From: an uncultured Muribaculaceae bacterium
GTDB lineage: Bacteria; Bacteroidota; Bacteroidia; Bacteroidales; Muribaculaceae
Assembly (NCBI GenBank): GCA_947627615.1
Contig: CANQWS010000031.1
Coordinates: 1 to 34,561, forward strand
Reading direction: 5' to 3'
Length of the DNA: 34,561 nt
A program made the position numbers and the translations under genes. Within the stretch, counting starts at the first letter, position 1. The number at the start of each line of letters is the position of its first letter. The notes beneath the pieces were generated by a model. The model worked only from the letters and a program-made list of their open reading frames with translations, was not told where the DNA came from and made no database searches. Shown one piece after another: positions 25,009 through 33,919 of the stretch.

Positions 25009-26328
25009 ATGAAACTCAAGAGAATCCCGCGTTCACTGGCAGCTGTGTTAGCCATAGCGGTGCCTTCGGTCTGGGCCTGCGCCGTTGAGCCGGTACAGGA
25101 CAATCTGAAATACGCCAACTACTATTTCGCCTATCCTTATCCGGAAAAGCAGCTCCCGCAACTGACCGACGCGCCGGAAGGCTACGAGCCGTTCCACATG
25201 GAGCATTACGGACGCCACGGCAGCCGCTGGCACATCGGCGAATGGGTCTACCGCCAGCCCATTGACCTTCTGAGACCGGCGGAACGGAACGGGAAACTCA
25301 CGCCCCGCGGAGTGGAGCTGATGAAGCAGCTCCGCAAGACCGAGATGCAGAGCCGCAACCGCAGCGGAGAACTCACCCCGCTGGGGGCAAAGCAGCACCG
25401 GGGCATTGCCCGAAGGATGACCCGTAACTTCCCCGGGATTTTCGCCGACGGTTCGCATGTCGACGCCCGCTCCACCACCGTGATCCGGTGCATCCTTTCG
25501 ATGGACAACGAGCTGCAGGAAATAGCGGCATTCAACCCCGATGTCGACATAGTGTCGGACGCTTCGGAGGCCACCATGTACTACATGAATTTCCAGGACT
25601 CCATAGCCAAGGAAAAAGCCTCGGGTCCCGTCGGGAAAAAAGCCATAAAGAAATATCGCAAGCAGCTGCCTGTGGAGTATGATTTCGTGAACCTCATAAT
25701 CAACGACCCGCAGTTTGCCAAGGACAGCATAGACACCAAAGAGCTGTGGTCGGCCCTGTTCCGCATAGCCACCAACGCCCAGAGCCTCGACGAACCCACG
25801 CCGGTCTGGGACCTCATGACGGAACAGAACCTGATCAACCAGTCAACACGTAACGATGCCGACTGGTATCTGAAATACGGCAACACGCCGCTCAACGATT
25901 TCAGCGGCCCGATGCGACAGCGCCACCTGCTGCGCAACATAATAGAGAGCGCCGACACAAGCATCATGCGCAAACTCCCCTCGGCCAATCTCCGTTTCGG
26001 CCACGACGTGGTTCTCACGCCGCTGGCAGTGCTCATGGACCTCGACGGCCTCGGACGCACCACCTCGGACTTCAACGACCTTCCGGAATTCTGGCGCCTG
26101 TATGACATCACGCCCATGGCCGCCAACATCCAGATGGTTTTCTACCGTCCCACCGGCCGCAATTACACGGCCGACGACGTTCTGGTGAAAGTGCTGCTGA
26201 ACGAAAAAGAGACCGTCCTGCCGGCCAAGGCCGTCAGCGGCCCCTACTACCGCTGGTCCGATCTCCGCAAAGTCTACCTTGACCGCATAGGCGAGAAATC
26301 AGACCTCCCGGAACCGTCAGAATATTGA
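25009..26328 (+). CDS. Exported histidine acid phosphatase (branch 2)
   Basis: A 439-residue histidine phosphatase that would remove phosphate from phytate or other phosphoesters outside the cytoplasm. The signature RHGSRWH is at 69-75, with H70 the phospho-histidine nucleophile. The distal proton-donor motif is GHD at 331-333. MINPP-type phytases usually have HAE here, so this protein looks like a related but distinct acid phosphatase. The hydrophobic N-terminus ends in VWAC-A; C24 could be lipidated, but the Trp at -2 makes the lipobox atypical, and cleavage by signal peptidase I is equally possible. It follows the 715-residue gene by 45 nt with no terminator, so both may share a transcript. 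Confidence 0.85.
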   Translation: MKLKRIPRSLAAVLAIAVPSVWACAVEPVQDNLKYANYYFAYPYPEKQLPQLTDAPEGYEPFHMEHYGRHGSRWHIGEWVYRQPIDLLRPAERNGKLTPRGVELMKQLRKTEMQSRNRSGELTPLGAKQHRGIARRMTRNFPGIFADGSHVDARSTTVIRCILSMDNELQEIAAFNPDVDIVSDASEATMYYMNFQDSIAKEKASGPVGKKAIKKYRKQLPVEYDFVNLIINDPQFAKDSIDTKELWSALFRIATNAQSLDEPTPVWDLMTEQNLINQSTRNDADWYLKYGNTPLNDFSGPMRQRHLLRNIIESADTSIMRKLPSANLRFGHDVVLTPLAVLMDLDGLGRTTSDFNDLPEFWRLYDITPMAANIQMVFYRPTGRNYTADDVLVKVLLNEKETVLPAKAVSGPYYRWSDLRKVYLDRIGEKSDLPEPSEY

Positions 26329-26386
26329 GACGGCCCCATCTCTCGCGGATATATTCATTCCAACATCCATAAAAACCCATACCGCC

Positions 26387-26992
26387 ATGTCATTCTCCGA
26401 AAAAAGCTATCAGATTTTCTGCCAGTCAACCGAAGACTACCACAAATATGACGATGTTGACGCCCTCGTCCCCAATCCCTACGCCGAAGGCACCATAGAG
26501 CATGTACTTTACGCAAAGAACATGGTCGATGCCGTCCAGTGGCACCTCGAAGACATTATCCGCGATCCGGAGATTGACCCGGTTGCGGCTCTCGCCCTGA
26601 AACGCCGCATTGACCGCTCCAATCAGGTGCGCACGGATATGGTGGAGGAACTCGACACCTATTTCCTTGAGAAATATGCCGGCGTGAAGCCCGCGGCCGA
26701 CGCCACAATCAACACCGAAAGCCCCGCATGGGCGTTTGACCGCCTGTCGATACTCGCGCTGAAAATCTACCACATGCTCCGCGAGGTTGAACGCACGGAC
26801 GCTTCCGAGGCCCACATTGCCAAATGCAAGGCGAAGCTCGCCGTGCTCACCGAGCAGCGCGCCGACCTCTGCGGCGCCATCGACACTCTTCTGGACGACA
26901 TTGAGGCCGGCCGCAAGTACATGAAGGTCTACCGCCAGATGAAGATGTACAACGACGCCGACACCAACCCCGTGCTCTACGCCAAGAAATAA
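26387..26992 (+). CDS. DUF4254 protein
   Basis: A 201-residue, mostly alpha-helical cytoplasmic protein that I place in DUF4254, a Bacteroidota family without known function. Supporting features are the N-terminal FSEKSYQIFCQST-like helix, WHLEDIIRDPEIDP (about 48-61), the IDRSNQVRTDMVEELD segment (about 72-87) and a C-terminal MKVYRQMKMYNDADTNPVLY. No signal peptide, membrane segment or catalytic motif is seen. Its stop is 9 nt before ruvB, so it heads a five-gene run. Family members are often near cell-envelope glycan genes, which fits the downstream flippase and glycosyltransferase. Confidence 0.78.
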   Translation: MSFSEKSYQIFCQSTEDYHKYDDVDALVPNPYAEGTIEHVLYAKNMVDAVQWHLEDIIRDPEIDPVAALALKRRIDRSNQVRTDMVEELDTYFLEKYAGVKPAADATINTESPAWAFDRLSILALKIYHMLREVERTDASEAHIAKCKAKLAVLTEQRADLCGAIDTLLDDIEAGRKYMKVYRQMKMYNDADTNPVLYAKK

Positions 26993-27001
26993 CTGCTGCC
27001 G

Positions 27002-28039
27002 GTGGACGATAATTTCGACATACGGTCAGCCCGCGAAAGCGTTTCGCTCGCCCAGGGCGAAAAAGACATAGAGAAAGCCCTGAGGCCCTCGGAATTCGAT
27101 TCTTTCTCCGGGCAGGACAAGATTGTGGAGAATCTGAAGGTGTTCGTTGCCGCCGCACGGATGCGCGGGGAGGCTCTGGACCATCTCCTGCTCCACGGCC
27201 CTCCCGGACTCGGAAAAACCACCCTTTCAGGCATAATCGCCAATGAACTCGGAGTAGGTTTCAAGGTGACGTCTGGCCCGGTGCTCGACAAGCCCGGAGA
27301 CCTGGCTGGTATTCTGACCTCGCTTGACGAGCGTGACGTGCTGTTCATCGACGAAATCCACCGCCTCAGCCCGGTAGTGGAGGAATATCTCTACTCGGCC
27401 ATGGAGGATTTCCGGATTGACATAATGATTGACAAAGGTCCCGGCGCACGTTCGGTCCAGCTCACGCTGGCCCCGTTCACACTCGTGGGAGCCACCACCC
27501 GCAGCGGCATGCTCACCTCGCCGCTACGCGCCCGTTTCGGCATAAACTGCCATCTGGAATACTATGACCACGAAGTGCTCGAACGCATTATCCTGCGCTC
27601 GGCCCGGTTGCTGAGGGTTGACTGTCTGCCGTCGGCGGCCCACGAGATAGCTCTACGCAGCCGCGGCACGCCCCGAATAGCCAATTCGCTCCTGCGGCGC
27701 GTACGCGACTTCGCCCAGGTGAAAGGCAACGGTCGCATCGACCCGGAGATAGCGCGTTACAGCCTGGAGGCCATGAACATTGACCGCTACGGCCTTGACG
27801 AAATCGACAATAAGATTCTGACCACAATAATAACCAAATTCAAAGGCGGCCCGGTAGGACTCGGCACCATAGCCACAGCTCTCGGAGAGGACCCCGGCAC
27901 CATAGAGGAAGTTTATGAGCCTTATCTGATCAAGGAGGGATTCATTAAACGGACTCCGCGAGGCCGCGAGGTCACCGAACTCGCCTGGCAACATCTCGGA
28001 CACTCACGTCCTTCCGAGACCGGCTCGCTCTTCACATGA
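27002..28039 (+). CDS. ruvB: Holliday junction branch migration helicase RuvB
   Basis: A 345-residue AAA+ motor that, with RuvA, drives branch migration of Holliday junctions during recombinational repair. It has Walker A GPPGLGKT at 66-73, Walker B LFIDEIH at 114-120, sensor/arginine-finger segment [18 protein letters not shown] at 163-180, and a C-terminal winged helix with the RTPRGREVT motif. The start is a GTG at 27002, giving MDDNFDIR, which fits the family N-terminus. No in-frame ATG lies close upstream. The DUF4254 stop is 9 nt before and the flippase start 10 nt after. No ruvA or ruvC is nearby. Confidence 0.97.
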   Translation: MDDNFDIRSARESVSLAQGEKDIEKALRPSEFDSFSGQDKIVENLKVFVAAARMRGEALDHLLLHGPPGLGKTTLSGIIANELGVGFKVTSGPVLDKPGDLAGILTSLDERDVLFIDEIHRLSPVVEEYLYSAMEDFRIDIMIDKGPGARSVQLTLAPFTLVGATTRSGMLTSPLRARFGINCHLEYYDHEVLERIILRSARLLRVDCLPSAAHEIALRSRGTPRIANSLLRRVRDFAQVKGNGRIDPEIARYSLEAMNIDRYGLDEIDNKILTTIITKFKGGPVGLGTIATALGEDPGTIEEVYEPYLIKEGFIKRTPRGREVTELAWQHLGHSRPSETGSLFT

Positions 28040-28049
28040 TCATTGATTT

Positions 28050-29558
28050 ATGGGTTCTGTGAAATCTCTGGCCAAGGACACCGTGCTCTACGGGGCAAGT
28101 TCCATCATAGGCCGCATACTAAACTGGCTTCTTGTGCCGCTGTACACCAATGTTCTTCCGGCCGACGAATATGGTGTAGTCACCTATGTCTACTCGTTTG
28201 TGGCGCTGGCGCTGGTCATTCTCACCTACGGAATGGAGACCGGTTTTTTCCGCTTTGCCAACGACGAGCGTTACCGAGGCTCATCGGTGGTCTATTCCAC
28301 CACCCTCACGTCGCTTGCCGTCACCTCGGTACTGTTCGTGGTGCTGGTGCTCTGTTTCCTCAATCCCATATCGGGATGGATGGAATGCGCGGACCATCCG
28401 TCGTTCGTGGCCCTGATGGCCGCCTGCGTGGCCGCAGACGCCTTCACGGCCATTCCGTTCTCCTATCTCCGGTTCCGGCACAAACCGCTCAAATTCGCCA
28501 CTCTGAAACTTCTCGGCATAGGGCTGAACATAGGGCTGAATCTTTTCTTCATCCTTCTGTGTCCCTGGCTCATGAAAACGGCCCCCGGGACAGTCAGCTG
28601 GTTCTATGACCCCACCTACAGCATAGGCTACATATTCCTGTCGAATTTCATCAGCTCCATTGTGCTGATTCCCGTGATGCTGCCGGAACTGACGGGCTTC
28701 AGATGGCGTTTCTCCATGACCGTCTGGAAACAGATGATGCACTATTCCTGGCCCCTGCTCGTGCTCGGATTCGCCGGCATCATGAACCAGAACCTCGACA
28801 AAATGCTGCTTCCGCATCTGCTGTCCGACAAGGCCGACGCCATGGCCATGACCGGTATCTACGGAGCCTGCTTCAAGCTCGCCGTGGTGATGGTGATGTT
28901 CCTGCAGGCTTTCCGCTTTGCCTACGAGCCTTTCATCTTTGACCGGGCCACAGCGCAGGGCGAGGACCGGAAGCAGGTCTACGCCACGGTGATGAAATGG
29001 TTCGTGGCCTTTGCCATGCTGATTTTCCTCGGCGTCATGATCTACATGCCCGTAATCGAGCTGTTCATAGGCCCCGGCTACCGCTCGGGAATAGGGGTGG
29101 TGCCGGTAATCATGATGGGCGAGTTCTTTTTCGGAGTGACGTTCAACCTCTCGCTCTGGTACAAGCTGACTGACCGCACGCGGTGGGGAATGTGGATCAC
29201 ACTGATAGGAATGTGTGTGGTCATAGCCCTCAACCTCATTCTGGTGCCCCGGTTCGGATATTACGGCTCGGCATGGGCCTCGTTCAGCTGCTATCTGACC
29301 ATGATGGTGGTTTCATGGCTGCTCGGACGCAAGTATTTCCCTATCGATTACCACGTGGGGCGCCTTGTCACGTTCGTGGCGCTGGCACTGGCTCTGTATT
29401 TTGTCTCGGAACTGGTTTCCACCGCGAACAAATGGCTCGACATGGGTGTTGGAACTTTGTTAATCGCATTGTATATATGGATTGTCCTGCGCATAGAGCA
29501 CGTGACTCTAAGTCAGATGCTTCCGATAGGCGCGATTAAGAAGAAACTTCACAGATAA
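28050..29558 (+). CDS. Wzx-like polysaccharide flippase
   Basis: A 502-residue inner-membrane protein with about 14 hydrophobic helices, in the MVF/MATE polysaccharide transporter fold (lipopolysaccharide biosynthesis protein family). The start is typical: a Lys-containing amphipathic helix (SLAKDTVLYGASSIIGRI) then GRILNWLLVPLYTNVLPADEYGVVTYVYS. It would flip a lipid-linked glycan across the inner membrane. It begins 10 nt after ruvB and is followed 31 nt later by DUF389 and then a GT4 enzyme, which could supply or extend the glycan. A complete O-antigen or capsule cluster is not present here, so its substrate is open. Confidence 0.86.
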   Translation: MGSVKSLAKDTVLYGASSIIGRILNWLLVPLYTNVLPADEYGVVTYVYSFVALALVILTYGMETGFFRFANDERYRGSSVVYSTTLTSLAVTSVLFVVLVLCFLNPISGWMECADHPSFVALMAACVAADAFTAIPFSYLRFRHKPLKFATLKLLGIGLNIGLNLFFILLCPWLMKTAPGTVSWFYDPTYSIGYIFLSNFISSIVLIPVMLPELTGFRWRFSMTVWKQMMHYSWPLLVLGFAGIMNQNLDKMLLPHLLSDKADAMAMTGIYGACFKLAVVMVMFLQAFRFAYEPFIFDRATAQGEDRKQVYATVMKWFVAFAMLIFLGVMIYMPVIELFIGPGYRSGIGVVPVIMMGEFFFGVTFNLSLWYKLTDRTRWGMWITLIGMCVVIALNLILVPRFGYYGSAWASFSCYLTMMVVSWLLGRKYFPIDYHVGRLVTFVALALALYFVSELVSTANKWLDMGVGTLLIALYIWIVLRIEHVTLSQMLPIGAIKKKLHR

Positions 29559-29589
29559 CCGTTCCGACAACACACAATTGTGACCGATC

Positions 29590-30993
29590 ATGAACACCGA
29601 TTTGCCCAAAAAGATAGCGAACTATTTCGCTGACTATTTCACCATCAGCACCCAGCTCATACCGCAGTCCCAGGCCGAACAGGACATCAGAGAGGGCGTA
29701 TCGTTCCGCGGCACCAACATCATAATCCTCGTGCTCGCGATCCTGATCGCATCGCTGGGTCTCAACACCAACTCCACCGCCGTCATAATCGGCGCCATGT
29801 TGATTTCGCCGCTGATGGGACCTATAATCGGTATAGGTCTCGGTGTGGGTATATGCGATTTCGCCCTTATCAAACGGGCGCTGAGAAACCTTCTGATGGC
29901 CGCCGTCTTCTCCATTGTGGCATCGACGCTCTACTTCCTCATATCGCCCGTCAGCGAGGGACACAGCGAGCTTCTGGCCCGCACGTCGCCCACAATCTAT
30001 GACGTGCTGATAGGCTTCGTGGGCGGTTTTGCCGGCATTCTCGCCATAGGCAGCACATCGAAAGGCAATGTGATTCCGGGCGTGGCCATAGCCACCGCGC
30101 TTATGCCTCCGCTGTGTACGGCAGGCTACGGACTGGCCACATGGCAGCTCAACTACTTTTTCGGAGCCGGATATCTGTTTGTCATCAACTCCATCTACAT
30201 AGCTTTCGCCACATTCATAGGCGTGAAGCTGCTTAACTACAAGAACATTCCCGCTTCGGACCCCATGCGGGCACGCAAGGTGCGGAGGGTTGTCTACACC
30301 ATCGCCATCCTCACCATGCTCCCGAGCATCTGGCTGACATGGCGCATGCTGAACCAGACCAAGTTCAACATGCTCGCATCGCGTTTCGTGGCTACGGAGT
30401 GCCAGTTCCCCGACACTCAGGTGCTCTCTGAGAAACCGGAGATAATAAACGGCGAAAAGACCATAACGATAACCTTCATAGGGCAACCGCTTCCGCTCGA
30501 TTCAGTGCGCATGTCACTGGCGGCACGTCTCAACGGCTACGGTCTCGACGGGACCAAACTCGTGCTGCTGCAGGGCGGCAACATAATCAACAACAACGGG
30601 ACATCGACCGAGGGCATGCGCGATGTCTTCGCCATGGCCCAGACCACCATTGTCAGCCAGCAGCGGCAGCTTGACTCGCTCCGCTCCGAGATACGCTCCC
30701 AGAAGGCCACGATGGATTTCGGAGCCATGGTGGCGCCGGAACTCAAGGTGCTGTTCCCGGAAGTCACGGATATAGCCGTGTCGCGCAACATTTTCGCCTC
30801 GACCGAACACAAGGGGCAGCTCGACACCGTCAATGTGGCGCTGGTGCAGTTCTCGGCACCTATGAACAGACGGCAGCTCGAGAAATTCCGGGAATATCTC
30901 GAAGCCCGGCTCACCCTCTCCAGCATACAGATAGTCAACACAGGCAACATCATAAAATCAAATGAAAAATCAGGCCACAAACAAGCCTCTTAA
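29590..30993 (+). CDS. DUF389 (TIGR00341-like) membrane protein
   Basis: A 467-residue protein. Residues about 40-260 hold six or more membrane helices with the DUF389 hallmarks: NSTAVIIGAMLISPLMGPIIGIGLG (split near residues 60-84), GFAGILAIGSTSKGNVIPGVAIATALMPPLCTAGYG, and a Pro/Gly-rich reentrant pattern. The C-terminal 200 residues are soluble with a short coiled-coil region (about 350-375). Function is unknown, although members are sometimes described as hydrophobic transporter-like domains. The end overlaps the start of the glycosyltransferase gene by 32 nt, suggesting translational coupling. Confidence 0.85.
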   Translation: MNTDLPKKIANYFADYFTISTQLIPQSQAEQDIREGVSFRGTNIIILVLAILIASLGLNTNSTAVIIGAMLISPLMGPIIGIGLGVGICDFALIKRALRNLLMAAVFSIVASTLYFLISPVSEGHSELLARTSPTIYDVLIGFVGGFAGILAIGSTSKGNVIPGVAIATALMPPLCTAGYGLATWQLNYFFGAGYLFVINSIYIAFATFIGVKLLNYKNIPASDPMRARKVRRVVYTIAILTMLPSIWLTWRMLNQTKFNMLASRFVATECQFPDTQVLSEKPEIINGEKTITITFIGQPLPLDSVRMSLAARLNGYGLDGTKLVLLQGGNIINNNGTSTEGMRDVFAMAQTTIVSQQRQLDSLRSEIRSQKATMDFGAMVAPELKVLFPEVTDIAVSRNIFASTEHKGQLDTVNVALVQFSAPMNRRQLEKFREYLEARLTLSSIQIVNTGNIIKSNEKSGHKQAS

Positions 30994-32233
30994 TGTAACC
31001 CTAATCTGTCACAGTGACCTGCTTGGCGGCGCTTCGATAGTGACCTACCGTCTGCTCTATGCCCTTCGCGAAGCCGGAGTCAACGCCCGCATGCTGGTCT
31101 TCAACAAATACAGCAACGATCCGCTTGTGGAGGAATCGGCCCGGCGCCTGAAACGCGGGGTGACGTTCCTGACCGAACGCATGGGCATATTCACGCGCAA
31201 CGGATTTTCTCGCAACAATCTTTTCAAGGTCTCTACCGCTTCGACCGGACTGTCCATTGAAAAACATCCGTGGGTGGCCGAGGCCGACGTAATTCTCCTG
31301 AGCTGGATAAACCAGGGCCTGCTTTCGCTCAGTGGCATAGAGAGGCTCGGAAATCTCGGCAAACCTGTTGTGTGGACCATGCATGACATGTGGAACCTCA
31401 CGGGAATATGCCATCATGCGCAGGAGTGCCGGGGATACACGGAGAAGTGCGGCCACTGCCAGTTTCTCACGGGAAACTCGGAGAAGGACCTCTCGCGCTC
31501 AGTGTGGCAGAAAAAGAAAGAGCTTTATTCCAAGCTGCCTGTGACTTTTGTGGCGGTCAGCAACTGGCTTGCGGAATGTGCCTCGAAGAGCTCGCTGCTG
31601 GCGGATCAGGACGTCAGGGTGATTCCCAACGCGTTTCCTGTTGATACGTTCATCACCGAGCCCGACATGCGCATAGAGCAGCTTGCCAAGGTGCCCAACT
31701 ATATCCTGATGGGCGCCGCTCGCCTGGACGACCCCATCAAGGGGCTGCCCATGGCCATAGAGGCGCTGAACATTCTCTTTGACAACCGCCCGGATATAGC
31801 CAAGGACACCATGGCGGTTTTCTTCGGTGCGCTCGGCGACGCCAACGCCCTTTCCGGACTCCGCTTCCCCCACCAGCATCTCGGCACTGTCAATGACAGC
31901 AAGATTCTGCGCAATATCTATGCCAACGCCAAGGTGGTGCTCTCCGCCTCCCTCTACGAGACCCTGCCGGGCACTCTCATCGAGGGTCTCGCCTCAGGCG
32001 CTCTGCCGGTTTCGTTCGGACGGGGCGGCCAGGCCGACATCATTGACCACAAAGTGAACGGATACATTGCGGAATACAAGAACACCCGCGATTTCGCTAA
32101 CGGAATCATCTGGGCTCTCGAACAGAATCCTGACCGCAAGGAACTGCACGAAGACATGCGCCGCCGCTTCGCTTCGGAAACTATCGCCGGCCGCTACGTC
32201 GACCTGTTCCGTTCGCTCCTGTCACAGCAATAA
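30962..32233 (+). CDS. GT4-family glycosyltransferase
   Basis: A 423-residue GT-B glycosyltransferase transferring a sugar from a nucleotide donor to an acceptor, probably in envelope glycan synthesis. The N-terminal Rossmann half begins NVTLICHSDLLGGASIVTYRLLYAL. A cysteine/histidine cluster (CHHAQECRGYTEKCGHCQ, about 143-160) is shared by a GT4 subset and may bind a metal. The C-terminal half has the retaining-GT4 EX7E motif at E333-E341 (ETLPGTLIE) followed by GLASGALPVSFGRGGQADII. The start overlaps the upstream gene by 32 nt; the next in-frame Met lies too far inside the fold. A terminator follows 20 nt after the stop. Confidence 0.88.
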   Translation: MKNQATNKPLNVTLICHSDLLGGASIVTYRLLYALREAGVNARMLVFNKYSNDPLVEESARRLKRGVTFLTERMGIFTRNGFSRNNLFKVSTASTGLSIEKHPWVAEADVILLSWINQGLLSLSGIERLGNLGKPVVWTMHDMWNLTGICHHAQECRGYTEKCGHCQFLTGNSEKDLSRSVWQKKKELYSKLPVTFVAVSNWLAECASKSSLLADQDVRVIPNAFPVDTFITEPDMRIEQLAKVPNYILMGAARLDDPIKGLPMAIEALNILFDNRPDIAKDTMAVFFGALGDANALSGLRFPHQHLGTVNDSKILRNIYANAKVVLSASLYETLPGTLIEGLASGALPVSFGRGGQADIIDHKVNGYIAEYKNTRDFANGIIWALEQNPDRKELHEDMRRRFASETIAGRYVDLFRSLLSQQ

Positions 32234-32253
32234 TCAATGACAGATATTAAAGC

Positions 32254-32286
32254 AAAGGAGTGACTGCAAAAGGCCACTCCTTTTTT
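32254..32286. terminator. Shared terminator between glycosyltransferase and recA
   Basis: AAGGAGTG (32255-32262) pairs with CACTCCTT (32275-32282), followed on plus by a T6 run: a strong plus-strand terminator. On minus the same stem is followed by CCTTTGCTTTAA, so it can also end recA, whose stop is 35 nt away. A smaller CGCTC/GAGCG hairpin at 32299-32313 lies between it and recA. Confidence 0.8.
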
Positions 32287-32320
32287 ATGTGTCCGCTGCG
32301 CTCTTCAGGAGCGTGGTGGG

Positions 32321-33493
32321 TCAGATGTCTTCTTCAATGGAGAATTCGTCGTTGAGCTCGTCGTCGAGACCGTCAAAGTCATCGAGCGCATCAAGAGACT
32401 GCTTCGGTTCTTCGGCCGGTTTAACGGCAGCGCGTGGAGCTTTGGGGGCGTTTTTGGAAGCCGCCTTCTCCTTCATGGCGCTCATGATTTTCTCTTCGAG
32501 TTCCTCGGCGAGTTCAGGATTGTCCTGGATTACGCGCTTGGCCGCATCGCGACCCTGAGCCAGTTTGGAACCGTCGTAGCTGAACCATGAACCGCTCTTC
32601 TGGATCACACCGTATTCCACTCCGAGGTCAATGATTTCGCCGCTACGCGAGATTCCTTCGCCGAACATAATGTCGAACTCTGCACGACGGAAAGGAGGCG
32701 CCACCTTGTTCTTCACGACCTTCACCTTGGTGTGGCGTCCGAGCACGTCGTCACCGTCCTTGATGGTGGAGCTGGAGCGGATGTCGATACGTACGGAAGC
32801 GTAGAACTTGAGGGCGTTGCCGCCGGTAGTGGTTTCGCTCGGGCCGAACATCACGCCGATTTTCTCGCGGAGCTGGTTGATGAATATGCAGGTGGTGTTT
32901 GTGCGCGAAATAGCGCCCGTGAGCTTACGCATGGCCTGTGACATGAGGCGAGCCTGCAGACCGACGTTACGCTCTCCCATATCGCCCTCTATTTCGTTTT
33001 TAGGGGTAAGCGCGGCCACGGAGTCTACCACGAGAATATCCACGGCAGCCGAGCGGATGAGCTGTTCGGCAATCTCAAGGGCCTGCTCGCCGTTGTCGGG
33101 CTGGGCTATGAGCAGGTTGTTGACATCCACACCGAGTTTCTCGGCATAGAAGCGGTCAAAGGCGTGCTCGGCATCGATCATCGCCGCGATGCCGCCCGCT
33201 TTCTGGGCCTCGGCTATGGCATGGATGGCGAGAGTTGTCTTTCCTGACGATTCTGGGCCGAAAATTTCGATGATACGGCCGCGGGGGAATCCACCCACAC
33301 CCAGAGCATAGTTGAGCGAAATGGAGCCGGTAGGGATGACTTCAACGTCCTCCACCACTTCGTCGCCCAGTTTCATGATACTTCCTTTTCCGAAGTCCCT
33401 TTCGATACGCTCGAGCGCCTGATTGAGCGCATTGAGTTTCGCAGCGCGCGGGTCAGCGGCCGCGCCTTTCTTTGTTGTTTCCTTTTTTGCCAT
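32321..33493 (-). CDS. recA: Recombinase RecA
   Basis: A 390-residue DNA strand-exchange protein that also triggers LexA-type autocleavage. It has the N-terminal oligomerisation helix ([21 protein letters not shown], about 20-40), Walker A GPESSGKT at 79-86, Walker [10 protein letters not shown] (about 151-159), and loops L1/L2 (GDMGERNVG... and [16 protein letters not shown]). A long acidic C-terminal tail ends in DEFSIEEDI, with an extra Lys/Ala/Pro-rich linker (about 340-370) that explains the length above the common 340-350. It is monocistronic, minus strand, convergent with the glycosyltransferase. I see no clear LexA box in the upstream region. Confidence 0.98.
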   Translation of the reverse strand: MAKKETTKKGAAADPRAAKLNALNQALERIERDFGKGSIMKLGDEVVEDVEVIPTGSISLNYALGVGGFPRGRIIEIFGPESSGKTTLAIHAIAEAQKAGGIAAMIDAEHAFDRFYAEKLGVDVNNLLIAQPDNGEQALEIAEQLIRSAAVDILVVDSVAALTPKNEIEGDMGERNVGLQARLMSQAMRKLTGAISRTNTTCIFINQLREKIGVMFGPSETTTGGNALKFYASVRIDIRSSSTIKDGDDVLGRHTKVKVVKNKVAPPFRRAEFDIMFGEGISRSGEIIDLGVEYGVIQKSGSWFSYDGSKLAQGRDAAKRVIQDNPELAEELEEKIMSAMKEKAASKNAPKAPRAAVKPAEEPKQSLDALDDFDGLDDELNDEFSIEEDI

Positions 33494-33535
33494 ATAATAG
33501 TTTTCTATTTATTTTTCATTTTTGATTTTACAATG

Positions 33536-33543
33536 CAAATATA
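33536..33543 (-). promoter_or_regulatory. -7 promoter box for recA
   Basis: The minus strand reads TATATTTG, an exact TAnnTTTG, 42 nt before the recA ATG. A second exact box (TATCTTTG, plus 33616-33623) lies further upstream and could be an alternative start. Neither has a well-placed TTTG at -33. Confidence 0.5.
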
Positions 33544-33739
33544 ATGCCACAGTCGGGCAATACTATTGCACACCACCGCAAATTTTCTCAAACAGAATCT
33601 CTGCGGCCTTATATGCAAAGATACGCATTGTTTCGTTAACATCATTCCGTGCCGCAAAAAAGTTGACACATGCGGAGAAAATAATTGGGCTCCTGATATA
33701 GATTCACGGCAAAAATAAGAGGTAAAAGACATGTTTGAG

Positions 33740-33892
33740 TTAACGTGTGTTAAAAGTTAACATCACACCAAACCAAAAGAGGACTAATCACGTTCTAATG
33801 TCAAATTACTTTTCAATTGCAAGAAATGTGATAATGATTGGTTTATTATCTAAACGAGGAGACGTCGTGAGACATCGCCTCGTTGCTTTTTT
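33740..33892 (+). ncRNA. Candidate structured small RNA beside recA
   Basis: About 150 nt of plus strand without a credible gene folds in consecutive elements. Hairpin A: GTGT-GTTAA (33745-33753), loop AAG, TTAAC then ACAC (33757-33768, 3-nt bulge). Stem B: AAACCAA (33770-33776) with TTGGTTT (33838-33844), enclosing ATCACGTT (33787-33794) with AATGTGAT (33825-33832, one G-U). Hairpin C: AACGAGG (33853-33859) with CCTCGTT (33878-33884), inner GACGTC/GACATC with one mismatch and a GTGA loop, then GC and a T6 run. The last is a rho-independent terminator. CATGTTTG at 33730-33737, one base off the -7 consensus, would start the RNA near hairpin A, though no -33 box is seen. It is flanked by minus-strand genes only. 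Identity is unknown; 6S RNA or an Rfam Bacteroidales motif is possible. Confidence 0.5.
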
Positions 33893-33919
33893 AGCTACAC
33901 CACAATTATCCATAAAATA

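Noticed and set aside
29536-30486. 316-codon open frame on minus, antisense to DUF389
   Set aside because: Shadow of the DUF389 codons: biased composition, no recognisable motif and no promoter.
33505-33732. 75-codon ORF on minus upstream of recA
   Set aside because: It covers both recA -7 boxes and most of the leader; composition is not protein-like and no homologue is recognised.
33731-33760. Nine-codon ORF preceded by AGAGG, possible leader peptide
   Set aside because: Too short to support, lies in the putative promoter and first hairpin of the RNA candidate, and this phylum rarely relies on Shine-Dalgarno pairing.
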